Positions 33,724 to 45,862 of a DNA stretch of 64,000 bases are shown here, piece after piece. Source of the DNA: Cycas panzhihuaensis (taxonomy: Eukaryota; Cycadophyta). The position numbers and the translations under genes are program-made. Each line of letters starts with the position of its first letter. The first letter of the stretch is position 1. The stretch is taken from the NCBI GenBank assembly GCA_023213395.1, contig CM041465.1, positions 230,275,741 through 230,339,740 on the forward strand, read 5' to 3'. The notes under the pieces were generated by a model that was given only the letters and a program-made list of their open reading frames with translations, searched no databases and had not been told where the DNA came from.

Positions 33724-34659
33724 ATGTCTTCCACACTCATCTCTCTGCCTGAACCAAAAAAATTAACTGGTTCCAACTATCATGTCTGGAAAATTAAGAT
33801 GGAAACCATTCTAAGGGTCAAAAATGCTTGGGACATTGCTGAAGGAACAGAAAAACGTCCTGCTATTGGTGATACTAAGCTAGGGAACTGGGAAGAAAGA
33901 AATAATATAGGTAGTCTCACCTTGAAAATGTCAATTTCCAATTCAGTTCTGATTTATGTTGAAAAATTGAATCTGGCATCTGAAATTTGGAAATGTTTAG
34001 AAAATTTGTATGGACAAAAGAATAAGGCAAGAATAATTGCTCTCAAAGAAGAATTGTACAAGCTTCACATGAAAGAAAATGAAGATGTAGCGGAATTTAT
34101 GCATAAGATTATTACTATTCGAAATAATCTCTTAAGTGCTGGAGGTCTAATTTTTGAACAAGACCTAGTGGAAATTGTGATTTCAAGATTACCAAAATCA
34201 TTCGACACAATCGTCAACACTATCACAGATAGTGATAGGTTAGATAAGTTTACTCTTGATGAATTGACAGGTTTATTACTAAGACAAGAACAGAGAAACA
34301 AAAGGTATGAAAACACATCAGAATTGGAGGATGCCTTTGCATCCAGACTAAACCTCGGGTCAAGAGGAAGACATCAATTTCGAGGACGAAGCGGAACACC
34401 AGATTTTAGGGGACGAGGACGCTGGCAAAATTCAAGAGGACAGGGACGTGGTAGAGAAAACAGAGTCTATTTCAACTGTGGAAGAATCAGACATTTCGGC
34501 AACAATTGTAGAATCTTTGATATATGCTGCTATTGCGAACAAAGCGGGCACTATCCATATTAGTGTCCACAAAGATGAAGTGAAATTTAGAAAGGAAAAC
34601 GACCCGTTGGAGGCTACAGCAAAGAAAAAGACGAAGAGGAGGAAGAAGAGACTGCCTTC
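33724..34659 (+). pseudogene. Copia-inner gag (nearly intact)
   Basis: ATG 33724 opens 279 residues in the standard copia style: N-terminal KLTGSNYHVWKIKM, the central UBN2 gag with WEERNNI, ALKEELYKLHM and LPKSFDTIVN, a Gly/Arg-rich basic tail, then two zinc knuckles. In the first knuckle the initial cysteine is Tyr and the central glycine is Arg. The second is cut by TAG at 34561-34563, probably from CAG. Two more stops follow before the protease, all in one frame. The upstream extension of the open frame to 33622 is leader. Confidence 0.87.
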
Positions 34660-35805
34660 ATGACTGCCTTGGCTACCAGTATAAAAGACAAGGACATATG
34701 GTATATAGATTCAGGAGCTTCCAAACATATGACAAATCGAGAAGAATGGTTTGAAACTTTGAAACCCTGCAATATAGACAAATCAGTAGAATTGGGTGAT
34801 AAGTATTCCCTTGATATAAAAGGGATTGAAACTATCTCTGTAAATTTGGATGGAAATGCAAAAAAGTTCAGAAACATTCTGTTTGTTCTAGGTCTGAAAA
34901 TGAACCTTCTCTCTGTCTCTCAATTAAGTAAAAAATGGTTGAGAACCATTTTTGATGAAGAAGGAAACTGTCATATTCTAGATATGAAGAGAGGTGGAAA
35001 AATTATTACAAAAGGAGTCAGATGTAATGATCTTTATAAACTTCTGTCAGATCCTGTACTTCCTTACTTGGAAGAAAAAGCTTGTACTACTACTAAATCT
35101 AATAATAAAGCTTGGCATTTGAGGTATGGACATCTCTCAATTGACTCACTAAAACTAATGGAAAAATCAGGAATGGTGAATGGTCTACCTAGCATTTCAT
35201 CAGATAAATTTAAATGTAAAGGCTGTCAACTAGGTAAACAGCATAAACTTCCTTTTAAAGAAAGTATTTGGAGAGCTTAGTCAAAGTTGGAATTGATACA
35301 TACAGGTATTTGTGGTTCAATTACATCTCTCACAATTAACAGATGCAGATATTTTTTAACTTTCATTGATGATTTCACTCGGAAAGTATAGGTATATTTC
35401 TTACCTAATAAGTCATAAGTCTTTGAAACATTTAAAGAATTTAAAGCAGAAGCAGAACTAGAGTTAGGAATGAAAATTAAATGCATTAGGTCAGATGGAG
35501 GAGGAGAATATATTTCAAAGGAGTTTCTAAATTATTACAGGGATCAAGGAATTCGTAGACAGATTATAACTCCTTACACTCCTCAGTCGAATGGAGTAGC
35601 CGAAAGGAAGAATAGAACTCTAATGGAAATGGCTCGAAGTATGGTATATGGAACAAATATATCAAAATCCTATTGGGCAGAGACAGTAAGCACGACGTGT
35701 TACTTAATAAATAGAAGTCCCACAAAAGCTTTGAAGGATATCACTCCAGAAGAAGCTTGGACAGGAAAAAAACCCGATGTAAGTCTTCTCAAAGTTTTTG
35801 GTAGT
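34660..35805 (+). pseudogene. Copia-inner pol, part 1: protease and integrase
   Basis: Protease active site DSGASKHMTN near 34710. Pre-integrase WHLRYGHLS at about 35113. Zinc-binding CKGCQLGKQHKLPF at about 35215. Integrase core: the first aspartate is changed (HTGICG), FIDDFTRKV is present, and RSDGGGEY and the later glutamate region KEFLNYY are present. A TAG at 35278 and two later stops break the frame. The part ends at LKVFGS, where the GC-rich element is inserted; the frame resumes at 45863 with QAFVHIPDKKRSK. Confidence 0.88.
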
Positions 35806-38360
35806 TGTTTCCCGGCTATCGGGAATGGACTTGCGACGCGTCGACACAGGTTTGTGCAGGTATATGCCTTTACTTTGCTTACTTATGATCGTTGCAGTAA
35901 TTGGGAATGGCTTGATTGACATGTGCCTGTCCATATGCACCTGTTTGATTGTTTGTTCATTATGCATGTGCCTAACGGCACCTTTTAGCCTATGACGACT
36001 CACGGTGGGGCATTCATCGTGAATCGACACCCCGTATGGCGTACAACCACCCACGACGTCTCCATGGTCTTTCGGGATGCTTTTGCCGGCCTGTTTATGC
36101 GTGTTACCGCGTGCCGCTTATGTTGCAAACCCTTTCTAAGCCTGGTTTAACCCTTAGTTAGGTCTTTTTGCACCGTTTGAGTACATGCCCATGACCTAAA
36201 GCTGCTCTTGACTAATGTATTTGGAGTTTAACTTATGATTTTACCTTAAAGACACGATTTCTTACTTTAATTTTCTGCTTTTGGGTTTTGGTTCCGTCAT
36301 GCAAATTAAGCGGTACCGCGGAGTTCCGGGCGGTACCAGTGCGTATCGAGATAAACTTAGCGGTACCGCTAAGTTTATCGCTGATCTGTTGTTAAAATTT
36401 AAAAAAAGAAACGCGGCGATGCCGCGATTTTTCATGAACCGCGTGGCTCTAACGGTTGGGCGCGAGGCCCCAACGCTCACTTGCGTCACTCAAGACATAA
36501 AAACCATTTTTTCATTCATTGGCTTCATTATTATTCACCTCACTTTTCAACTTTCCTAGAGCATTTTTTCACAAAGAGACAAAGAACAAAAATGATGATA
36601 AGAGACATCCTCCCTACACCGTGGATCAGAGGTACAAAGGGCTGCTATTGCTGGAGTTGCAGGGCCATTGCTGCCCCCTACGGAGCTCCGTTCTAAGCAC
36701 TCTTCCTCTTCATACATTCTCAAGGCTTCCAAGAGGATTTTTCACCAAGAAAGACCATCGCAAGGAGCCATTTCCAAGCTTTTGACTTGCATGAGGTTCC
36801 ACTACCTTATTCTCTTGCAAGGGACATGCAACAACACCTCATAGGCATTGGTTGGACCGCTGCACCAAGCTTCCAAGGACCCACATGCTCTCATTTCTCA
36901 TCATTGGAGGTATTTGGTGTCCCTTGTTAAGTGTTTTTTTTGCTTATTTCTTCATTGCTTACTTGCAAATCTTTTCCTCTCTTTGTGCATGTATTTCCTT
37001 GAGTTTCCCTTGATCATTTGATGCAAATAACCGTAGCGGTTGTGGCCCATTGGAGTGTTGCCCTAGGCTAGGCCTAGTTTCTCACTTGCCCCCCTAAACC
37101 CATCCTTTTCCTCCAACCCTTCTCTTTCGCCATTTCTTGGGCAAGCCGGCATAAAGGGTTACACGAGGGTTAGAGGGAGGTAGGCGGGGTTCCGTTCCCC
37201 AGTGCCGTCCTACTCCCCAAGGGTTCCGTCCCTTATCCTCTCCCCCTTTATCTCCCGCTTTTGCTTAGGAAACGGGGCTAGAGAAGCTTTGGAGAGTCGG
37301 TTTGAATACCCGTCTTGGTATAGGCTATCCGTTGCTACACGACCCGTCCTGTTACATGCTAGCATCGCTTCCCTTATATCCTGTGGAGACCTCTCGTGGG
37401 TGAGTTAGCCATCCCGAGGCTACACTCAGTCCCGTTTGGTGCGTTGGTGGTGTATGTCGATTGCATATGTGTCGTGTGACTTCGTTTCCTTTCATTGCAT
37501 GTTAGTGCCTAACCGTATCTTCCTAGCTTAGTTTATTTTACTTGCGGCACATATATACATACCTTTTTGTATCTCGTAGCCTCTCTCTCGAGAGGAAGGT
37601 ATTCTGCTTATTTGCTTGCGGGCGTTCGGAGCAAAGGCGCATAGGGTCGACCATTCTTGGCCGACGCTTGTTTGGTACGTTCTCCCTTTTGTTTATGTCG
37701 CTTTGAGCTTTCTTTTCTATCGTTTCAGTTTAGTTAGTGTTTATTTGCTTTCGGGAGGTAAGTGATCCCCATCACCGCTTGCAACCGACGCCGCACGAGA
37801 GGGACGACGGGAGGAAGCACAACCGTGGACGGACACCTGCGTCTCAGCCCAACCGCCGGATCCAGGTATTCTCCGCTCACCTTCCATACTCTTTTTTGCT
37901 CTTACGTTCCTTTACACTTGCTTTAGTAGTTAAAGAACATAAGAAAAAGGGAAGAAATAACTATTTAGTTTGTACTTGCTTTTTACTCTGCATTTACTTT
38001 ACTTGTACATTTCTTTGCTATACCCCGTATTATGGTATTTGAGATCCTGTGGACCGATCCCTCCTTAGCCGCTCTTGCATATATTTTACCCGTGACACGT
38101 TCGGTTGGTTGCCCCCTTCAGCTTTCTCATTGCCTTGAGAAGTAGCGGCGAAGTTTCCTTTTTCCTTCCCGCCATCCAAGGGTAGGAGGGTCTCGCCTTG
38201 CACGGCTACACAGGAAGCAACCAGCACCTTGCGATCCGTGCACTCCGCCTCCGCCAGACGGACGTCCGCGAGGTATGATCCTCGTTCTTTAGCCTTTAGC
38301 CACTGTGGTTTTGTGTCCTTCCCGCTAGGCGTTGGATCATTGCCCGTGGAGAGCGTTTCA
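35806..38360 (+). repeat. 5' LTR of the GC-rich element
   Basis: 2555 bp from TGTTTCCCGG to GAGCGTTTCA. A TATA-like CATAAAAAC lies at 36495-36503. A cluster of GGTACC words and a 30-bp palindrome lie just upstream of it. It aligns end to end with 43329-45857. Confidence 0.92.
36350..36379. repeat. 30-bp perfect palindrome in the LTR
   Basis: Half-site GATAAACTTAGCGGT with its exact complement. The 3' LTR keeps 13-bp arms around a 4-base loop (43861-43890). A second small palindrome, GCGGTACCGC, is at 36310-36319, and CGCGGC...GCCGCG follows at about 36411. Confidence 0.95.
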
Positions 38361-38400
38361 CCGGGCGACCATCTTTGGGGCGCCGAAGGGAGCTAGATCC
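38361..38400 (+). promoter_or_regulatory. Candidate primer-site region of the GC-rich element
   Basis: Just after the 5' LTR, the sequence has TTGGGGCGCCGAAGGGAGC from about 38375. It recalls the GGCGCC-type primer sites of some gypsy elements but does not match a tRNA 3' end that I can name with certainty. Confidence 0.35.
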
Positions 38401-38534
38401 GCTTCCCTTCGTGTTGGTGCTCTTGCCTTTAGGTAGGCTCGCATTTTGTGTTTTGAGTTGGGCAACCCCAACGGGTTTGCGATCTTTCCTTCCTTTTCCT
38501 TTTCGCTTTTTCTAACAACGCCGCGAGGCGTTGC

Positions 38535-40113
38535 ATGCGACGTTCTCGCGCCGCTATGGGTTTGTCATTGTTAGAAGACCAATCGCCTCATTCCCTTCCA
38601 TCGTCGAGCCCCGTTTCGGCAATGGAAGGTTACCCGTCCGATTGGGCCTACCATGCCATGACTTCGGGAACTCATGAGTTCCCTTCGTCCGTTCCGGAAT
38701 CCACCCGTGAGGCGAGGATTCCATCTATTACCCTGATGACCATTTCCACCCCGAAGATTTTGAGCCTTCCACTCATGCAGCGGAAGATCCGGCTACTCGT
38801 GAGACCCGCCACCCCACTGGCGAGCCTTACGAGGAGCGCCCTGAGGGATCCCCTACTTTTGAAGTCCCTTCGACCTCGTATGGCTATGAGGATACCCCTC
38901 CCGCCGACGGACGAGGCGCTTGGCGAATACTTTCGGCGGTTCGCCAACCGCCTCCTAGATGGTTAACGGAGATGCTACGCAACGTGGCGACTTCCTCATC
39001 CATGCCCACGTCATCTACGACGGTTGATACGTCACGCGCACACCTGTCCTATGCCGTGTCTACCCCGGCTCCTAAGGCGAGTGTTGCGTTTGCCGTTCCT
39101 AGTCGTGGTCCCACTTCCTCGGGACCCGCGCGCAGCGCATCTTTCCCTCAACTCGGGGTTAGTATGCCTTGCTCAAACCAAACGCACGTGCCACCGCCGA
39201 ACGTGGCGCACGCGTTCCCTAGTAGGCCTCGAGGCCCTGCTAGCGCCGCCGCCAGCAATGTAGGACCCACTCCTACGTATGCCCAGAACCCGGTTGGTGG
39301 TCCTTCTCTTTACGTGCCCCCAGGCTACACGTCACAACCTTGGGGGCAGGGCAAAGGAAACCACCTCCCTGTCTATGGAGTGGACCCGTTGCACCCATAT
39401 GGGGTCGCGCCACCTACGGGTGGCCCATATGGGCAAAACCCGGTCCCTCACCCCATTCCGACGTCCAACAGCGACTCCTGGCTGCCGCGGCCAAGGGAGC
39501 GCCTCCTTTCCAACATCTACCCGCACCCCCTTCCCACAAGGGGTGTTTCCTCAAGGAGGGATGGGACCGACACCCCATCCGTTCCTTTCTTGGGTCGTCG
39601 ATCCCTTAGCCCAGGCAAGGACACGTCCTTTCGTGGACTATAGGTCGACGCCTCTGTCCGTTGAGGCGTTGAGGACTAACTTGCCGCCTCACCCTCCTGA
39701 AGTCCCCAAATTTGATGGGACTTCGTCGCAGGACCCAACCGAGCATGTGCGTAGCTTTTCCATGGCGTGCATTGACTATTGGGCCTCGACCACATCTTGA
39801 TGAAGCTCTTCCGCGATCCTTGCAGGCGACGCCTCAAGTGGTTCTACCGCCCATTCGATCTCCTCATTCCGGTGACTAGTGGGCGAGTTCGTCAACTATT
39901 TTGACGTAGCGCCCATTCGAAAGCGGAATGAAGGCGCTTCTGTCGCTCAAACAAGGTCACGATGAGATGAATCGTGACTTTGTGCGACGCTTTCATGACC
40001 TCCTTCACTCCACCAAGGCCACATTGCCTGAGGAGTTGAAGAGGGATCTCTTGTCAACGCACTTCGCCCGAGGTGCATGTGGAAGTCCTCAAGATGGGGG
40101 CAACCACGTGTGA
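38535..40113 (+). pseudogene. Gag-like region of the GC-rich element
   Basis: A Pro/Ser-rich leader-like stretch (open frames 38535-38966 and 38972-39643) precedes a recognisable retrotransposon-gag segment: PPEVPKFDGTSSQDPTEHVR at about 39686 and then, after frame changes, VNYFDVA-like sequence and MKALLSLKQGHDEMNRDFVRRF at 39928. These match the usual beginning and end of a gypsy gag domain. At least two frameshifts separate the blocks. The family is gypsy (Tat/Athila-like), judged by the linker pattern. Confidence 0.7.
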
Positions 40114-40454
40114 CTCCGCCATCTCGAGGTGTTTAGCTTTGGAGGCTATTGAGATCCAAGCAGTCTCAAGAAACCTCCCAAGCCCTCGCAACGCCTGAGG
40201 CGCCTCCTCCAACAAGGAGACCACACCTTCGCACTCGCTAGGTCCACCTCTCATCCGACCGAGAGGACCCTAGATCCGCTTACCTCCGCCATTCGCTCAT
40301 TCGGCGCCACGATGAAGGAGTTAAAACTCCAACCTCCTTCATCACCTACCCCTCATAGACCCGTCCGGCCAGACTTGCCGTGCGGCACCCCCCAAAGGGG
40401 GCAACACCCAGTCTTCTCAAGCAAGGAGGACCGATCCTCCCCTTGAGAAGAGTT

Positions 40455-41098
40455 GGTGTTCCATCCACGGGGAGTGTTTCCATGACAATGCGCGTTGCCG
40501 GGCACGCCCACGCCGACTCGTCCCCAGCGAGCATCGAGGCCTAATCTCGATCAGCCCATTCATAGAGACCCATTCCCCAAACATGGGGAATGTGGTCGTG
40601 ATGTTCAACAAAGATACAGTCAGAATCGGGATAGATCTCCCGATCCTCGCCCTTCGCATGGTAGAGGGAAGGGTGCGCGAAGGTCACCTTCACCTTCGCT
40701 CCCCTGACCGCCGTGCTCCATCACCTTCGCAGTCCCGCTACAAGGGAAAGAAGGTTGTCCAATTGCTTGAGACCACTCCGTTATATGCCTTAACCCGGTC
40801 CCAAGCCGCTAAAGAGGCAGCTGGTGCCTCTTCATCCACATCTCACCTTGATCCTCCTCCGGAAGCCGTTCCTCCGGAGATTCCTGCGCTTCCCAAGACT
40901 ATTCCCGTCCGCCCCGGTCGATTCGACTTTAGAAGGGCGCTTACCCAACCCACAGGGAAGGGTAAACCCTTTTCTATTGTTGACGAGCTCTATCTGGTCG
41001 CGGGAATGTCCTTGATGGACGCCTTGAGAAGCCGCCACAGCAACGTGCTCTTCTTCTTGAAGCTCTTGGCCAACAAGACGCTTCCATCCATGCGATAG
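40455..41098 (+). pseudogene. Gag-protease linker with possible zinc-binding motif
   Basis: One frame gives CSIHGECFHDNARCRARPRR near 40460-40515, spaced like a gypsy nucleocapsid finger. The open frame 40583-41098 continues with an Arg/Ser-rich tract and YALTRSQAAKEA. No enzyme motif is visible. Frames differ between the two blocks. Confidence 0.5.
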
Positions 41099-41172
41099 GT
41101 GCTACCTCCCATGGACCACCTGTCATCTCATTTGATCCCGAGATCTCCCATCTCCCAAAAGCGGAGAAGCTT

Positions 41173-42207
41173 TTGCATTACCCGTCATTACCATTGACAC
41201 TCGATTGTATCGTAACGCGGACCATTGTAGAGAGCGCCTCCTCGGTTAACGCTATGCCTGTGCGTATGCTCAAGGAGCTAGGCATAGTAGCTCTTGAGTC
41301 TGTCCCTTGGAAATGCCAAGGGTATGATGGGACTGAGAAGTCCCCTCTGGGGGCAGTCTCCCTATCCCTCACCTTAGGAGGGAAAACCGTTGCTGTACTC
41401 GACGTCGATGTGGAGTACAACCTCTTGTTGGGCCGACCATGGCTCGACCAGATGGGAGCAGTCTGCTCCACGCAGTGGGGGCAACTTAAATTTGTCCATG
41501 AAGGACAAGTTAAAGTTGTCGCCCGTGAGCCAATGCCGCCTCACACCTCTCATCCAGCCTGCCAGGCTGTTTTCGATGATGAAGATAGTGATCCTGAGGA
41601 GGTTACCCCTTTCGTGGGACCTTTGTTTCAGGAGACCGACCTTCATCGGCCGTGCCCTATGCCACGTCATGAGCCAAACCTAGTTAGGTTTGCCCCTATT
41701 GGCGTAGGTGGTTACGGTTACTTAGCCGCCATGAGTGATTTTGATTCGGATGGCGAGGGTTATGGGCCCTCTCCTCGACGTGTCACCCTGGTTTCGCGAG
41801 CACCTAGGGGAATATCTCAATCGGATATTCCCGCTCTTCCTCATTCTACAGTGGCTCCCGAGCCGCTGGTCTTAAACCAGCCATCTATTTTACCTTCTCG
41901 GCCTCCCCGAGCGATTTCACGTAAGCGCCCACGTCGGCGAGCCACTCGTAGAGGCACTTCTTCTTCACGTTCTAGATCCTTACCTCGGACTAGAGCCACT
42001 CCTCCTCGGATGCAACCTTGCCACGCGGTCCGCCGTGTGCCAAGTCTGTTGCACTCATCTGGTTCCGACCATAGCAAGTTTACTGGTAGACCTAGCCACA
42101 CTAGGCCTACTCTTCATCACCTATCTCCTACGCTACGTGTGACTACCCCTACCTTTATGGGGTCTAGGCACACCTCTTCCTCTCCTCGTGCTCCGAAACG
42201 AGCCTAA
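41173..42207 (+). pseudogene. Retropepsin-like frame of the GC-rich element
   Basis: 344 open residues. Residues 11-29 (DCIVTRTIVESASSVNAMP) align with the active-site block of gypsy proteases, usually a D-S/T/N-G-S-S core; here the aspartate is Glu20 and the glycine is Ala22, so catalysis is doubtful. Residues around 76-100 (DVDVEYNLLLGRPWLDQMG) match the second conserved block. The rest is acidic, then Arg/Pro-rich, with no reverse transcriptase homology. The stop falls in the first hairpin unit. Confidence 0.75.
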
Positions 42208-42522
42208 ACTACCATTTTAAATTGTTCCCATTCCTCCCAACCACGGGTGGAATGGCAATTTAAGATGGATCCGTGCTCCGAAACGAGCCTAAACTACCAT
42301 TTTAAATTGTTCCCATTCCTCCCAACCACGGGTGGAATGGCAATTTAAGATGGATCCGTTCAAACGAGCCTAAACTACCATTTTAAATTGTTCCCATTCC
42401 TCCCAACCACGGGTGGAATGGCAGTTTAAGATGGGCCCGTGCTCCGAAACGAGCCTAAACTACCATCTTAGGTTGTCCCCATTCCTCCTAACTGCGGGTT
42501 GAATGGCAATTTAAGGTGGATT
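42187..42522. repeat. Four tandem hairpin-forming units, period about 85 bp
   Basis: Units begin at 42187, 42272, 42357 and 42438. In each, a 57-nt segment folds on itself (42212-42268, 42297-42353, 42378-42434, 42463-42519): outer arms CCATTTTAAATTG and CAATTTAAGATGG, inner arms CCATTCC and GGAATGG. The fourth copy is most diverged. It occupies the place where pol would start in a complete element. Confidence 0.93.
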
Positions 42523-43328
42523 TTTCTTCAGTTTCGCTTCCAGTTCCTCCTGCGGAACCCGCGTTCCCATGAGCTCTTGGGAACCTCTGTCTTCCTATTT
42601 TGGGCACTCCCCAAATTAGGACGACGCTGTGGAGTATCGTTACTCCCCTTTTCCATGCTTGTCGTTTCCTTTGCACATTCCGCTATGCTCCCTCGTGGAC
42701 ATGTATGTCGCCCCATCCTCTAACCTCACACCTCTCGATCGCCTCTACTCACGGTGGATGTGTGTGCTCCTGTTAGATATATGGCCATACATGGAAGGAA
42801 ACACCTGCATACTTTCAATAAGATATCTACAACAAAAAATCTACATATCTACACATTTGCATTTCTAAAACAAACAAATACTTACAGCATATAAACATTT
42901 ACAACATATGAAAATATTCATTTACAAAATAAATCATACATGCTACCTCTATCATACATGATACACACCATTTCATGCGGAGGCTTGTCTGGCCAGCCCG
43001 TGCCCAAGTCTCTAGTTGCGGGTTAGTTAGATGCGCTTGCCACATGCTTTGGATGCCCTGCTACTTCATATTGCACCTTGTAGCACGGGCATCCGTCCTT
43101 CTTGCTTACTTGATTTCAGCTCGATGTTTAGACGACGTGGCGGCCCTACGTTGTCCTCGTCTCTCGCCCCTTGTCCACGCAGCGTTCGCCACGACACTTG
43201 CCCGCACCCTTGGACCACGTGCTGCTCTTTATTGTTTATATATATATGCATGTGCTACTCATGTTTCTTGGTTGTGACGATTCGCCATCACATTACGCTC
43301 TCAGCGGTGAGGCTCTGCGCCGAGGCGA
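42523..43328. other. Internal 3' part of the GC-rich element, nothing coding
   Basis: Short frames only, without motifs; includes an AT-rich stretch at 42770-42960. No convincing polypurine tract precedes the 3' LTR: the last bases read GCCGAGGCGA. Confidence 0.5.
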
Positions 43329-45857
43329 TGTTCCGGCTATCGGGAATGGACTTCTGACACGTCGACACGAGTTTGTGCGGTATATGCCTTTACTTTGCTT
43401 ACTTATGATCGTTCGATGGTGGGAATGGCTTGATTGACATGTGCCTGTCCATATGCACCTATTTGATTGTTTGTTCATTATGCATGTGCCTAACGGCACC
43501 TTTTAGCCTATGACGACTCACAATGGGCATTCATCGTGATCACGACACCCGTATGGCGTACAACCACCCACGACGTCTCCATGGTCTTTCGGGATGCTTT
43601 CGCCGGCCTGTTTATGCGTGTTACCGCGTGCCGCTTATGTTGCAAACCCTTTCTAAGCTGGTTTAACCCTTAGTTAGGTCTTTTTGCACCGTTTGAGTAC
43701 ATACCCATCCCCTAAAGGCGCCCATTACTAATGTATTTTGAGTTTAACTTATGATTTTACCTTAAAGACCGATTTCTTACTTTAATTTTTGTTTTTGGGT
43801 TTTGGTTCCGTCATGATAAATTAAGCGATCAGCGGAGTTCAGGCGGTACCGGTGCATCTGCGATAAACTTAGCATCTGCTAAGTTTATCGCGGTACGACT
43901 GTTTAAAATTTAAAAAGAAACAGCGACGGTGCCGCGATTTTTCGCTGCCGCGTGGCTCTAACAGTTGGGCGCCCGAGGGCCCCCAACGCTCACTTGCTTC
44001 ACTCAAGACATAAAAACCATTTTTTCATTCATTGGCTTCATTATTATTCACCTCACTTTTCAACTTTCCTAGAGCATTTTTTCACAAAGAGACAAAGAAC
44101 AAAAAGCGTTGATAAGAGACATCCTCCTACAACCGTGGATCGAGGTACAAAGGGTCGCTATTGCTGGAGTTGCGGGGCCATTCTTGCCCCCTCACAGAGT
44201 CTGTTCTAAGCACTCTTCCTCTTCATACATTCTCAAGGCTTCCAAGAGGATTTTTCACCAAGAAAGACCATCGCAAGGAGCCATTTCCAAGCTTTTGACT
44301 TGCATGAGGTTCCACTACCTTATTCTCTTGCAAGGGACATGCAACAACACCTCATAGGCATTGGTTGGACCGCACCAAGCTTCCAAGGACCCACATGCTC
44401 TCATTTCTCATCATTGGAGGTATTTGGTGTCCCTTGTTAAGTGTTTTTTGCTTATTTCTTCATTGCTTACTTGCAAATCTTTTCCTCTCTTTGTGCATGT
44501 ATTTCCTTGAGTTTCCCTTGATCATTTGATGCAAATAACCGTAGCGGTTGTGGCCCATTGGAGTGTTGCCCTAGGCTAGGCCTAGTTTCTCACTTGCCCC
44601 CTAAACCCATCCTTTTCCTCCAACCCTTCTCTTCGCCATTTCTTGGGCAAGCAAGATAAAGGGTTACACGAGGGTTAGAGGGAGGTAGGCGGGTTCTGCT
44701 CCCTCGCCGCCCTACTCCCCAAGGGTTCCGCCCCTTATCCTCTCCCCTTTATCTCCGCTTTTGCTTAGGAAACAGGCTAGAGAAGCTTTGGAGAGTCGGT
44801 TTGAATACCCGCCTTGGTATAGGCTATCCGCTGCTACACGACCCGCCCCTGTTACATGCTAGCATCGCTCCCTTATATCCTGTGGAGACCTCTCGTGGGT
44901 GAGTTAGCCATCCCGAGGCTACACTCGATCCCGCTTGGTGCGTTGGTGGTGTATGTCGATTGCATATGTGTCGTGTGACTTCGTTTCCTTTCATTGCATG
45001 TTAGTGCCTAACCGTATCTTCCTAGCTTAGTTTATTTTACTTGCGGCACATATATACATACCTTTTTGTATCTCGTAGCCTCTCTCGAGAGGAAGGTATT
45101 CCGCTTATTTGCTTGCGGAGCGTCGAGCAAAGGGGCATAGGGTCGACCCATTCACGGCCGACGCTTGTTTGGTACGTTCTCCCTTTTGTTTATGTCGCTT
45201 TGAGCTTTCTTTTCATCGCTTCGCTTTAGTTAGTGTTTATTTGCTTTCGGGAGGTAAGTGATCCCCATCACCGCTGCAACCGACGCCGTGACACGAGAGG
45301 GACGACGGAGGAAGCACAACCGTGGACGGACACTGCCTCACCCAACCGCCGAATCCAGTATTCTCCGCTCACCTTCCATACTCTTTTTTCGTGCTCTACG
45401 CTCCTTTACACTTGCTTTAGTAGTTACACAACATAAGAAAAAGGGGAAGAAATAACTATCTAGTTTGTACTTGCTTTTACTCGCATTTACTTTACTTGTA
45501 CATTTCTTTGCTATACCCTCAGACATGGTATTTGAGATCCTGTGACCGATCCCTCCTTAGCCGCTCTTGCATATATTTTACCCGTGACACGTTCGGTTGG
45601 TTGCCCCCCTTCGCCGCTTTCTCATTGCCTTGAGAAGTAGCGGCGAAGTTTCCTTTTTCCCTTCCCGCCATCCAAGGGTAGGAGGGTCTCGCCTTGCACG
45701 GCCACTGGAAGCAACCAGCACCTTGCGATCCCTGCACTCAAGGCGCCCCAAGACGGACGTCCCGCGAGGTATGATCCTCGTTCTTTAGCCTGTTAGCCCT
45801 GTGGTTTTGTGTCCTTCCCGCTAGGCGTTGGATCATTGCCCCGTGGAGAGCGTTTCA
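43329..45857 (+). repeat. 3' LTR of the GC-rich element
   Basis: 2529 bp, collinear with the 5' LTR. Differences cluster at C/G-rich spots and include many 1-3-base indels and complex replacements, while AT-rich parts are nearly identical. Confidence 0.92.
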
Positions 45858-45862
45858 GTAGT

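Larger units (their letters stand above)
35806..45857 (+). mobile_element. GC-rich non-autonomous gypsy (TR-GAG-like) element
   Basis: The ends are TGTT...TTCA. Target duplication gtagt lies at 35801-35805 and 45858-45862. LTRs are 35806-38360 and 43329-45857. The internal 5.0 kb holds a gag-like region, a retropepsin-like region and a tandem hairpin array. No reverse transcriptase, RNase H or integrase motif was found in any frame. Known TR-GAG elements of plants have LTRs plus gag and sometimes protease and depend on a partner for pol; this fits that pattern, with very long LTRs. The base composition is far more GC- and CpG-rich than its surroundings. Confidence 0.85.

Noticed and set aside
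38672-38947. Minus-strand open frame in the GC-rich element
   Set aside because: Antisense of the plus-strand Pro/Ser-rich frame; high GC makes long shadow frames common. No family motif.
41178-42101. Several minus-strand frames opposite the protease-like frame
   Set aside because: Mirror images of the recognised plus-strand retropepsin region; no independent motif.
42187-42522. CRISPR-like array
   Set aside because: Units are directly adjacent with no unique spacers, sit inside a plant retroelement, and fold as long hairpins; not a CRISPR.
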